From contig NZ_JAALLT010000004.1 of NCBI RefSeq assembly GCF_011059145.1, positions 186,001 to 250,000 on the forward strand: 64,000 nt of DNA, given 5' to 3'. The first letter of the stretch is position 1. Each line of letters starts with the position of its first letter. Positions 9,743 to 17,161 of the stretch are shown in pieces. Both the position numbers and the translations under genes were made by a program. This stretch comes from Halalkalibaculum roseum (GTDB lineage: Bacteria; Bacteroidota; Rhodothermia; Balneolales; Balneolaceae). The notes under the pieces are model-generated. The model did no database searches and had not been told where the DNA came from. It saw only the letters and a list, made by a program, of their open reading frames with translations.

Positions 9743-9772
9743 AATAGCCTGACAGACACACTGATCACTTGA

Positions 9773-10555
9773 TCATTGGTCCTTGAGATGTACCGTAACA
9801 TTGAAGTGAACCGTTAGCTCGTTGCTTGCTTTAATAAGTCCCATAAGAGCGGTAGGCGGTTTAATGTCGAAGGTCCGCATGTCAATTTCTTTACTCCCCT
9901 TTACCTGGAACCGGCTCCGGTCGAGAAGCTGACCTTTCACGTGGACGACGGTAGTATCTTTTACCCCTGCAATTTCAAGGATGCCGGTCGTTTTGATATT
10001 CATCCAGTTTGCATCGCCATTACCGTTGGTCTGTTCAGGGTAATCCATTTCGTCAAGAGTGCCCTCTGTTTCCAGCTCGGCTTTCAACAGACGATAATTG
10101 ATATTCGGAAATTTCTTTGATTTTAGAGCCTCATACATGTCTTTGTTCATTGCCCTCTTTCCACATTCCAGCGTTCGCACAGGAACACTTACTGTAATAG
10201 CTACATTACCATGACCTCTCACATTCTCTTCGGGATCGCTGATATTCTCGATATTACCATTTCCGGAAAGTTCTTCGGCACGGCAAGTATAATCAACTAT
10301 ACTAGCAGAGCCTTCAATCCAGAGTTCTCCTCCCTCCTGAATTTCAATAACCCCTGTAGGGTTAAGGCTAGTTTGGGATTGAGATTGCTGCTGGTTTTGT
10401 TCTTGGGTCTGATTCTGGGATTGGCCTTGCGAATGGGCTCCGGCTGGAAACAGGGTCATTGTCATAAAGCTGATAAGCAGAAGGAGACTCACCCAAGGGG
10501 AAAAGGTAAAGTCGCCGACAATGAGATGAAAGGAATTTCCAAACCGGAGCTTCAT
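9773..10555 (-). CDS. YceI-family periplasmic protein with a Gln-rich linker
   Basis: A 260-residue exported protein. A hydrophobic segment (about 18-40) is followed by a Gln/Ser/Asn-rich low-complexity linker (about 43-62) and a C-terminal YceI beta-barrel. The barrel shows the family's closing pattern, F-D-I-K-P-P-T-A-L-M-G-L-I-K, and internal V-P-V-x-x-L-E-C-G-K-R-x-M-N-K-D-M. YceI lipocalin-like barrels bind isoprenoid or other hydrophobic ligands. It lies 23 bases downstream of a second YceI gene and is probably in the same transcript, driven from the sigma-54-like promoter at 11239-11256. The low-complexity linker is unusual and suggests the barrel is held away from the membrane. Confidence 0.9.
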   Translation of the reverse strand: MKLRFGNSFHLIVGDFTFSPWVSLLLLISFMTMTLFPAGAHSQGQSQNQTQEQNQQQSQSQTSLNPTGVIEIQEGGELWIEGSASIVDYTCRAEELSGNGNIENISDPEENVRGHGNVAITVSVPVRTLECGKRAMNKDMYEALKSKKFPNINYRLLKAELETEGTLDEMDYPEQTNGNGDANWMNIKTTGILEIAGVKDTTVVHVKGQLLDRSRFQVKGSKEIDMRTFDIKPPTALMGLIKASNELTVHFNVTVHLKDQ

Positions 10556-10578
10556 CGTTTTTTTAATGATATACTGTC

Positions 10579-11193
10579 TTAACTTTGTGTTGCGGTAAAC
10601 ATCACATTGAATGTAATCTCTACTTCTTCACCGGATTTAATGGTACCGAATACAGCTGAAGGAGGATCGACATCATAGTCTTTCATATTCAATCCGTAGC
10701 TGCCTTCAAATCGATATCCATTCTCACCGACTTTGGTTCCTGTAACTGGGAAGGTCACTTCTTGTACCTTTCCCGCAATATTCAGGTTACCGGTCACATT
10801 CAGCTTGAAGGAATCAGGAGTCTGAACGGTATCGGCAAGCGTTGCAGAAGAAAAGTTAAACATGATATTAGGATGTTTGTCTTCCTTCAGCGCGCCGTAA
10901 ATTTTTCTGTTCATTCCGCCCTTGCCGCTTTCAATAGATTCAACAGGAACGGTGAGTGAAAAACTTTGCACCGGATTTGCCATACTATCCTGGGTCATCA
11001 TTTGGGGAGCAAGGGAGATTTCAGTAGACATCTCTTCAACATCTGCTTCCCAGTCGTGAATCGTGGAAGTACCGGTAATGACGATAGAACTATTGGCTTC
11101 ATCAAGGGTGAAACTTGGTGATTGCGCCCATGCGGTTACAGAAGCCAGCAGGACTATAAGTGTTGTCAGTAGTGTGTTGGTTACTTTTTTCAT
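10579..11193 (-). CDS. YceI-family periplasmic protein
   Basis: A 204-residue exported protein with a Sec signal peptide (to about AWAQ, residue 24) and one YceI domain filling the rest. Family features are S-T-I-H-D-W near the start, G-G-M-N-R-K-I-Y-x-A-L in the middle and the closing Y-D-V-D-P-P-S-A-V-F-G-T-I-K-S-G. It is the first gene of a two-gene YceI unit. A sigma-54-like promoter lies 46-63 bases upstream of the start. The natural ligand is not predictable from sequence; elsewhere YceI members bind polyprenyl chains. Confidence 0.95.
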   Translation of the reverse strand: MKKVTNTLLTTLIVLLASVTAWAQSPSFTLDEANSSIVITGTSTIHDWEADVEEMSTEISLAPQMMTQDSMANPVQSFSLTVPVESIESGKGGMNRKIYGALKEDKHPNIMFNFSSATLADTVQTPDSFKLNVTGNLNIAGKVQEVTFPVTGTKVGENGYRFEGSYGLNMKDYDVDPPSAVFGTIKSGEEVEITFNVMFTATQS

Positions 11194-11238
11194 AATAGAA
11201 ATATTGATTTAGGTGGTTTATATCCTTTTCTATTATAG

Positions 11239-11256
11239 TTGCAATCTTCGTTCCAA
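11239..11256 (-). promoter_or_regulatory. Sigma-54-like -24/-12 promoter of the YceI operon
   Basis: On the minus strand the sequence is TTGGAACGAAGATTGCAA. This matches the sigma-54 consensus YTGGCACGrNNNTTGCW, with invariant GG and GC separated by exactly 10 bases and one deviation (C to A). The GC lies about 48 bases before the YceI start codon, giving a 5' leader of roughly 35 bases. An intact GAFTGA activator is encoded 1.6 kb away. Confidence 0.75.
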
Positions 11257-11520
11257 AGTCACTAAAAATTTCAGATTTTTTTATTGAATACAAAAACCCG
11301 CTTCTGATTCAATTAAATACAACTGTTACACCAGTTACGTGTAGTTCGTTTTTATATTGTCTCTGTGCTTTGCATTCATGCATAGGAGCGCAATAGCAAT
11401 GTTGCAACCCTGCAACAACGCAATATAGCTACTTAGGATGGCTACAAGTCAATTTCCTTATATTTAGCCCTTTCTGATATAATTATCACTAATTTAAAAA
11501 AATAATTACCCCAGGCTCTT
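11257..11520. other. Intergenic DNA between divergent sigma-54-like promoters
   Basis: This AT-rich spacer separates the leftward YceI promoter from the rightward promoter at 11521. At 11398-11427 there is a cluster of GCAA/TTGC elements (GCAATGTTGCAACCCTGCAA) with partial dyad symmetry. It is a candidate upstream activating sequence for an NtrC-type activator shared by both promoters. No coding sequence is seen. Confidence 0.4.
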
Positions 11521-11540
11521 TTTGGTATCACTATTGCATT
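11521..11540 (+). promoter_or_regulatory. Sigma-54-like -24/-12 promoter of the small receiver gene
   Basis: TTTGGTATCACTATTGCATT has GG and GC exactly 10 bases apart and the downstream TTGCAT box of sigma-54 promoters. The -24 region (TTGGTATC) is weaker than that of the YceI promoter. The predicted start of transcription is about 55 bases before the ATG at 11605. Confidence 0.6.
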
Positions 11541-11604
11541 CATACATATAGGTGAACTATGTACTTGTTCCTCAACAGATATACCGAGAATTATCCGTAT
11601 TTGA

Positions 11605-11988
11605 ATGCCCGAAAAAGAAATGATACTGATTGCAGAGCCCGAAGAGGCCATCCGAGAATCGATTGAGATGATTCTTTTGGATGAGGGATTCGACTGCCAT
11701 GCCGTTGAGGATACAGAGGCTTTGTTGAGAGCCATTCATATTCACGACTCCGATCTTATCATCGCCGATGTTCATCTGCTGCACCAGGAAGCCCAGGAAA
11801 TCCTTTCTGCTTTAGGTGAGTATACCAATCCCCCTCCCATTTTAGTGACGCTTACCTATGAACGCATCCGGGATATGCTGGAACTGATTAAGTTCGGCAT
11901 TGGCGAATACCTATTGAAGCCTTTCCAGTTTGAGGAGATGCTGGAACGGGTGCATAAGCTGCTGGATGAACGAGCGAATAGTAATTGA
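11605..11988 (+). CDS. Stand-alone receiver-domain protein with a weakened acidic pocket
   Basis: A 127-residue single-domain response regulator without an output domain. The phospho-acceptor Asp55 (IIADVHL), the switch Thr (LVTLT) and Lys105 (LLKPF) are present. The two acidic residues that normally hold magnesium at the end of strand 1 are replaced by Ala10-Glu11 (LIAEPEE). Phosphorylation may therefore be weak or altered. It resembles the receiver half of NtrC-type regulators (KFGIGEYLLKPFQFEEML), so it could be a phosphate sink or an adaptor for the nearby kinase. The start at 11605 is chosen because it begins the receiver fold directly. Confidence 0.85.
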   Translation: MPEKEMILIAEPEEAIRESIEMILLDEGFDCHAVEDTEALLRAIHIHDSDLIIADVHLLHQEAQEILSALGEYTNPPPILVTLTYERIRDMLELIKFGIGEYLLKPFQFEEMLERVHKLLDERANSN

Positions 11989-12126
11989 TGAGGTTTAGAT
12001 TTAAGGTATAAGGTATAGGGTATAAGGTGTTCGATACTCATTACTCATCACTCGTTACTCTTTAACTGATCTTGATTTCTAAAGTAAGCATCTCACTTTT
12101 TATTCCAACCACCTCTCATTCTCTAG

Positions 12127-12273
12127 ATGTCATCCCCGACACCGATCCGGGAACTTATAAGGGTAGTAAGTACTAACGATTCCTATTCAAATATTGGTTG
12201 CCCCTTTTTGCTGTACCACAGAGGTGCACAAAGGAGCACAGAGGGGCACTGAGTTTATTTCAACCTACGGATG
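12127..12273 (+). repeat. 147-bp tandem repeat, unit 1
   Basis: Unit 1 begins ATGTCATCCCCGACACCGAT, continues through CTTATAAGGG and TTCCTATTC, and carries the CACAGAG module at 12215-12252. The adjacent unit repeats the same order of blocks with many substitutions. No gene lies inside. Confidence 0.75.
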
Positions 12274-12400
12274 ATGTCACCCGGACCCGATCTGAGATCT
12301 TATAAGGGCAAGGATAGCTAATCAATTCCTATTCTAAGATTGACTGCCCTTTTTAGCTGTATCACAGAGTTACACAGAGGAGCGCGGAGGGTCACAGAGG
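12274..12400 (+). repeat. 147-bp tandem repeat, unit 2 (shorter at its 3' end)
   Basis: Unit 2 starts ATGTCACCCGGACCCGATCT, repeats the CTTATAAGGGCAAGGATAG, TTCCTATTCTAAGATTG and GCCCTTTTTAGCTGTA blocks, and ends with a CACAGAG module at 12361-12400. It diverges from unit 1 by substitutions rather than by block order, which implies an old tandem duplication. With the region 11989-12126 (short GGTATA-type repeats) it fills about 500 bases without a gene. Confidence 0.75.
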
Positions 12401-12426
12401 GATGAACGGGCGAAAACAGGAGAGCA

Positions 12427-12464
12427 TAAAAAAAGCGATGCTGCCTTTTACAGCAGCACCGCTT
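12427..12464 (-). terminator. Rho-independent terminator of the porin gene
   Basis: On the minus strand AAGCGGTGCTGC pairs with GCAGCATCGCTT (one mismatch) around an 8-base loop, followed by a T run and ATGC. It begins 28 bases after the porin stop codon. Confidence 0.9.
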
Positions 12465-12491
12465 CAGGTTGGGGATGTTGCTAGCTATGCA

Positions 12492-13775
12492 TTAGAAACT
12501 AATGATGGCTTCAAGCATAACACCGTCGAAGCTAGCGCCTGCATAGTCGGTGCCTGCATATCCGTCGCCATCATAATTTTGAGTTACATATTCAAATTTG
12601 GCAAGTACGTTTCTGGTAAGGAACCAGCCACCGCCAATGTTGAAGCGATCAACTTCAATGTCACCGCTTTGGGTTTCACCGTCTACAAAGTTGTAGCGAG
12701 CGCCAAGGTATAAATCTTCATTGGCACCGAATCGATAGAGCAGTTCTGCTGCATATTGGTTGTAGCTTCTGCTGTCAGCTTCGGTTTCAATTTTACCCGT
12801 TGCGTTTTCAAAGACTCCGTAGAATTCCAGGCCACCAAACTTAACGAATGGGTTCAGCATGAAAGAAGTCATCTCTCCGGCAGCAGGAGTGGCTCCACGT
12901 CCTGGTGTGAAGGAAGGAGCAATTCGTCCTGAACGGAAGTTTCCACCTTCTATTACATCGTAGTAACGGGCACCGGCACGGTCACCTGAGTAGAGGTAAA
13001 TGGAGGAAGACTGTCCAACTCTCAGAATGGAACCGCTCAAGCGGAAGCGCAGACCGTCATCAAACGTTTGGTCGTAAGCAAGCTTACCATAAACGGTTGG
13101 TTTGGTTTTGATAGCGCTCTCTTCCACGCTTTGATTCAGTTTACCGTTGCTCAGACCGAACATGGCCATGAAACCGCCTTGATAGTAGTAGAGCTCTCCG
13201 GCAACCTCTGTGGTGAAGGAATCCATGAGATAGTTACCTACAAAGGGGTTATGAATAGCAGCCGCGTTGTCGGAACGACGGAAGTGGTTGTCACCGTAGT
13301 TCAGTTCCATGTGACCCACTTTGATACGTACGTGATCCATCAAATCGGAAGCTAAGCCTTCGGAGATGAAGTCCAGACGGTCAACCTGCATGTATCCACC
13401 CTTAACATAGGTTTCGGTGTGGTGTTGTGAAGACAAATAGGTGCGCAAGTGCATGCGTAAACCGTTTGCCAAGCCTACATCGAGGTCAAGGTTGGAAGTA
13501 GCGAGGTTAAAGTTTGACTCTAGGTTTTGAAGGTTGTCAGCATCATTTTCCTGGGTAAGTCCTTGGAATTGCAATGCATTGGCACCACCGATGCGAACTA
13601 CCAAGCCGTCAAATTCGACCTCGGTCATAAATGGTGCTTCAAACTGGTTGAGTCCCCGTTGATCGGGATTAGTGAAATATTGTAAATCGCGAGTAAAGCT
13701 TTGCGCGAATAGGCTTCCCGCACTCACGAAGAAAGCGACAAGCATTAAGGTGATATGTTTGGTTGTAAGTTTCAT
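12492..13775 (-). CDS. Outer-membrane beta-barrel porin
   Basis: A 427-residue exported protein with a Sec signal peptide (to about FAQ, residue 25). The rest has alternating amphipathic strands rich in Tyr, Gly and Asp, and the last residue is Phe (EAIISF), the usual BAM recognition end of outer-membrane barrels. Segments such as KVGHMELNYGDNHFRRSDN and LYLGARYNFVDG fit a phosphate-selective porin (OprO/OprP-like) or related carbohydrate/anion porin. Substrate selectivity cannot be read from the sequence. It is transcribed alone, ending at a strong terminator. Confidence 0.85.
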   Translation of the reverse strand: MKLTTKHITLMLVAFFVSAGSLFAQSFTRDLQYFTNPDQRGLNQFEAPFMTEVEFDGLVVRIGGANALQFQGLTQENDADNLQNLESNFNLATSNLDLDVGLANGLRMHLRTYLSSQHHTETYVKGGYMQVDRLDFISEGLASDLMDHVRIKVGHMELNYGDNHFRRSDNAAAIHNPFVGNYLMDSFTTEVAGELYYYQGGFMAMFGLSNGKLNQSVEESAIKTKPTVYGKLAYDQTFDDGLRFRLSGSILRVGQSSSIYLYSGDRAGARYYDVIEGGNFRSGRIAPSFTPGRGATPAAGEMTSFMLNPFVKFGGLEFYGVFENATGKIETEADSRSYNQYAAELLYRFGANEDLYLGARYNFVDGETQSGDIEVDRFNIGGGWFLTRNVLAKFEYVTQNYDGDGYAGTDYAGASFDGVMLEAIISF

Positions 13776-14176
13776 GACATAGCCTCTTGTTATTGTGGTT
13801 GGTTAAATGTATTTGGGTTGCTTTTGTATTTAACTAAACAAGTAGCGTTCCAAACTGGGGCAGGATTTGAAAATAATTTATCAAATGATGCAAAAACCGT
13901 CTCTAATGCTCCTAAAAGGCAAAAAAACTTGTAATTATTTTTTTAAAAAATTAAGCCTCCGGTTTGGACCGTACTATCTTTTGCAAGACTGCAATGCTGC
14001 AATTCAGGTATTTGCATGGGTGCAACTGCCTAACCCAGGTTTGAAAAACGGAAAGCCGCAGGGTATCCCGCATTTAAATACAGCAAGGTATACACCCAAT
14101 TCACCAAGAAATAGTTGTGGTTGGAAAGGCTCCGTAGATTTGTGGCAGGCAGCGGCTAAAAATTATTAACGTTCTG
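13776..14176. other. Gene-free upstream region of the porin
   Basis: About 400 bases without a convincing gene. A rightward 100-codon frame at 13867-14169 has no family resemblance and an atypical composition. The stretch 13980-14035 holds several TGCAA/TTGCA words (TTGCAAGACTGCAATGCTGCAA) similar to those between the YceI and receiver promoters. It is a possible regulatory region for the leftward porin gene. Confidence 0.35.
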
Positions 14177-14809
14177 CTACTCGTTCTCAGCTTTAGTTTT
14201 GGTACCCACTTCCGTACCGGTACTTACCATAATATGTGCCCATGGATCACCGGGATTCATCAACCAGGGTGCACCCTCGCTGATGGGCCGGGAAGCTATG
14301 CCTGTGGATTTTTCAGTAGCAAAGGGAACGTATATAACGTACAGTGGACGGGCTTGGAGTACGGTACCTGAGGAATAGTCATATCCTTCTTCGGAAGCAG
14401 TAAGCGAATAAAGAGCCATAGGTTTATCAGGCATGGGAATTTTTCCGGCCTCGATCTCCTGTCTTCGAATCGTTGTCACTTCATCAGAAGATTTGCCCTC
14501 AGCCCTTAGTTCACGACCCCTTTCCATAAAAGGCTCCAGTTCATAATGGTAACAAGCAACATGAAAACGGTCATCGGCGGGGTCATCGGCAAGACATATC
14601 AGCTCATTAGTTCTCTCACGCAGGGTTACCAGCTCGCTTTCCTGATTATATCCCAAAACCCCTGCACCTTCTCGCATTCCTTCAGGAATAGCACTTACTG
14701 CAGCCTTAATTTGCTTTTCTTCAGGCTGGACATCCTTTTGCGCGACGCAGGCACTGCTGGTAAATATTAAAAGAAATAGTGCAGGTGCCGTAACTCTTAG
14801 TAAATTCAT
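14177..14809 (-). CDS. Exported protein of unknown function (probable lipoprotein)
   Basis: A 210-residue protein with a signal peptide and possible lipobox SSAC (Cys21) followed by VAQ; signal peptidase I cleavage is also possible. The mature part contains two cysteines (ICLADDP and VACYHYELEPF) that could form a disulfide. It ends with a hydrophobic segment, LYVIYVPFATEKSTGI, and APWLMNPGDPWAHIMVST. It resembles conserved hypothetical proteins of Rhodothermota/Bacteroidota that I cannot name. It stands alone between the porin and the beta-CASP nuclease. Confidence 0.75.
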   Translation of the reverse strand: MNLLRVTAPALFLLIFTSSACVAQKDVQPEEKQIKAAVSAIPEGMREGAGVLGYNQESELVTLRERTNELICLADDPADDRFHVACYHYELEPFMERGRELRAEGKSSDEVTTIRRQEIEAGKIPMPDKPMALYSLTASEEGYDYSSGTVLQARPLYVIYVPFATEKSTGIASRPISEGAPWLMNPGDPWAHIMVSTGTEVGTKTKAENE

Positions 14810-14939
14810 ATGCTATCCTCAATATTTTTGACAAGTTAAGATGAACATACGAAACCGGCACTTAAAATCCTTGGGCTCATTGATAACATAATCCGGAGGT
14901 GATTTAGGGTCAGTATACCCTTAACTAAAAGAAAGTGAT

Positions 14940-16316
14940 TCAAAGACTTACTTCATGGATCTCAAATAGGGCAGGAATAATCGCGTCCCAGTCTTTCTCA
15001 TCTTTGAGTTTTACCCGAAGCATATCCGAGGCTTGCGGTTCGCCATGAGTGATATACACCTTTTCAGGCTTATCTATTATGGTACTAATCCATTCCAGGA
15101 GTTCCGTTTGGTCGGCATGTGCAGAAAGGCTTTGTATACTCTCTATCTTTGCTTTTACCGGATGGTATTTGCCATAAAACTTTATCTCTTTGCACCCCTC
15201 CATTAGCTGTCGGCCGCGTGTGCCCTCCGCCTGAAACCCGGCCAGCATCACTGTAGTTTTGGGTCGATCGATGTATTGCTGAAGGTAGGTAAGCACCCTC
15301 CCCCCGGTAACCATACCGCTTCCCGCAATCACAATCTTGGGCTGATCCTCCTCTATAATCTCCCAGGTCTCTTCATAAGATTCAACAACCCTTACTTCGC
15401 GGCACATCTCCTCGCATTCACTTCGGCTCAGCTTGTGCCATTCATAATGCCGGCTGAAAAGATCCAGCACCTTGGCACCCATGGGACTATCCATTATAAT
15501 AGGAACAGATGGGATCTGCTCTTTCTCGCGCAATTGCCATAACAGGTACATCAGCAGCTGGGCCCGTTCCACTGCGAAGCTGGGAATGATAAGTGTTCCC
15601 TGATTATCCAGAGTCTGATTGATAATCTCACTTAGTTTTTTGTCCGGATCTGTATCGGGATGATGCCGATCACCATAGGTACTTTCAATAAACAGGATAT
15701 CAGCTTTTTCCGGCTGTTTGGGATCTTTCAGCAGTGGATCATTCTTTCGACCCACATCCCCGGAGAACACAAATCTCTTGCCGAAGGCATCCAGCTCTAT
15801 GAAAGTAGCTCCCAGTATGTGTCCATTATATTGGAAACGTACCCGGATATTGCTGTCAATTTCGACCCAATTACCCTCCTCCTTGTTTTCAAAATAAGGA
15901 AGTGTTTCTTCAACATCCTTGGTATTGTAAAGCGGTTCGGCAGGATCGTGCTTGGAATAACCCTGTTTATTTGCTTTTTCAGCTTCCTCTTCCTGTATTT
16001 TAGCACTGTCTTGCAAAATAATCTCAGCTACGTTCAGGGTAGGAGGCGTTCCCCAAATCGGCCCACGGTAGCCCATCCGTACCAACCGGGGCAGAAAACC
16101 GGTATGATCCATATGCCCGTGCGTAAGTAATACCAGGTCGATCTCTTCAACCTTAACCGGCAGATACTCCCAGTTAAGCTCCCTAAGCTTCTTGACTCCC
16201 TGAAACATACCGCAGTCTATGAGTATATTCTTACCGGGAAACTTCAGCAGGTATTTTGATCCCGTAACGGTTCCGGCCGCTCCAAGAAAATGTATATTGC
16301 ACGCCTTGCTCATCAC
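14940..16316 (-). CDS. Metallo-beta-lactamase/beta-CASP RNase (Ysh1/CPSF73-like)
   Basis: A 458-residue MBL-fold nuclease. The N-terminal lobe has the zinc motif His66-x-His68-x-Asp70-His71 in THGHMDHTG and a later GDVG motif. A beta-CASP insertion and a C-terminal RMMBL segment (SLSAHADQTELLEWI, then THGEPQA) complete the fold. This is the arrangement of bacterial YSH1p-type RNA-processing enzymes. It overlaps the stop of the upstream ATP-cone/Mrr-like gene by four bases, so both are made together, which suggests a joint nucleic-acid processing role. RNase activity is known for the family; the target here is unknown. Confidence 0.93.
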   Translation of the reverse strand: MMSKACNIHFLGAAGTVTGSKYLLKFPGKNILIDCGMFQGVKKLRELNWEYLPVKVEEIDLVLLTHGHMDHTGFLPRLVRMGYRGPIWGTPPTLNVAEIILQDSAKIQEEEAEKANKQGYSKHDPAEPLYNTKDVEETLPYFENKEEGNWVEIDSNIRVRFQYNGHILGATFIELDAFGKRFVFSGDVGRKNDPLLKDPKQPEKADILFIESTYGDRHHPDTDPDKKLSEIINQTLDNQGTLIIPSFAVERAQLLMYLLWQLREKEQIPSVPIIMDSPMGAKVLDLFSRHYEWHKLSRSECEEMCREVRVVESYEETWEIIEEDQPKIVIAGSGMVTGGRVLTYLQQYIDRPKTTVMLAGFQAEGTRGRQLMEGCKEIKFYGKYHPVKAKIESIQSLSAHADQTELLEWISTIIDKPEKVYITHGEPQASDMLRVKLKDEKDWDAIIPALFEIHEVSL

Positions 16317-17161
16317 TTATTGTTATCGAGATTGCAGATTTCCGTGGCTTCCTTCAGTACTTTTTTGATGGTATTGCTATCCATACCCAGTTGTTCGAGC
16401 AGCTGCCGGCTATCAGGCAGCTGTTTGCAAAAAACAATATCCCGTTCCAGCAGTCGCTGTTTAAACTCATCACTCATGGAAGAGAGACAGGTAATAGGAT
16501 GCAGGCTCACTCTGCTGATCAGATCCTTGAGCCCCCTGCTCTTGGGATGGTCCCAGCTTAAGAGTTTCAACCCCACACAGTTGGCATATTGAATGGCATC
16601 CCTGGTGAAGCGGGTATTGGTAACCACCCAGCCGAAGTGTTTCTTGTTTTTATGTCCGGGTCGACTGCTCCATTCATTTTTCACATCCAGAAAACGGGAT
16701 TGTATGTAGAGCGGCACTTTTACATTACACTTGTGATCTTTACGATTATGAAATTTACACTCAATGATATAATACTCATTTCCTTTTTCAGCCAGCACAT
16801 CAATTTCGTGAGATACGCAGTTTCCTTGAATAACCTGACCAACCTGGGTTGAGTAGCCCAACAATTTCAAAAGCTCTGCGGTAAACCTTTCGAAGGGATA
16901 ACCTGTGGGTCCCAGCTCCAACAATGCTTCTTTCAACTTATAGCGCCCGGCATAACGGTCAGACCGGTTTTTCAGCATCTTAAAAGCCTCTTTGTACAGC
17001 CTGCGTGTGGATATGCCGTCAACCAGCTGATCCCTGATGGAAGCAACAATAGAGTCAATAACCTTCTGATCAGCACCTGCGTTGGCCATGGACCTGCGCA
17101 ACTTGGATTCATCGTAAGGTTCTCTCTCGCCCGAAGCCTTTGTGACTTTAATGTTTTCCAT
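16313..17161 (-). CDS. ATP-cone domain fused to a Mrr-like restriction-endonuclease-fold domain
   Basis: A 282-residue fusion. Residues 3-85 match the ATP-cone (V-T-K-A-S-G-E-R-E-P-Y-D-E-S-K-L start), a nucleotide-sensing module best known from ribonucleotide reductases and NrdR. Residues 86-210 form a Mrr/PD-(D/E)XK-type nuclease core: G-Y-x-T-Q-V-G, Asp121, and Glu134-Cys-Lys136 in IIECKFHNR, then a V-V-T-N-T-R-F-T strand. Residues 215-282 form a helical tail, possibly DNA-binding. The catalytic D-(D/E)xK set is intact. The gene is coupled to the beta-CASP RNase by a four-base overlap. Role unknown; a dATP/ATP-gated nuclease is a reasonable inference. Confidence 0.88.
   Translation of the reverse strand: MENIKVTKASGEREPYDESKLRRSMANAGADQKVIDSIVASIRDQLVDGISTRRLYKEAFKMLKNRSDRYAGRYKLKEALLELGPTGYPFERFTAELLKLLGYSTQVGQVIQGNCVSHEIDVLAEKGNEYYIIECKFHNRKDHKCNVKVPLYIQSRFLDVKNEWSSRPGHKNKKHFGWVVTNTRFTRDAIQYANCVGLKLLSWDHPKSRGLKDLISRVSLHPITCLSSMSDEFKQRLLERDIVFCKQLPDSRQLLEQLGMDSNTIKKVLKEATEICNLDNNK

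Noticed and set aside
12402-12713. Rightward 103-codon frame over the porin 3' end
   Set aside because: It overlaps the porin terminator and coding region antisense; composition is that of the complement of the porin.
13867-14169. Rightward 100-codon frame before the porin
   Set aside because: No recognisable family, odd amino-acid makeup and no supporting context; treated as intergenic DNA.
14886-14930. Possible terminator downstream of the beta-CASP gene
   Set aside because: The AGGGT/ACCCT stem is only five to six bases and lacks a T run.
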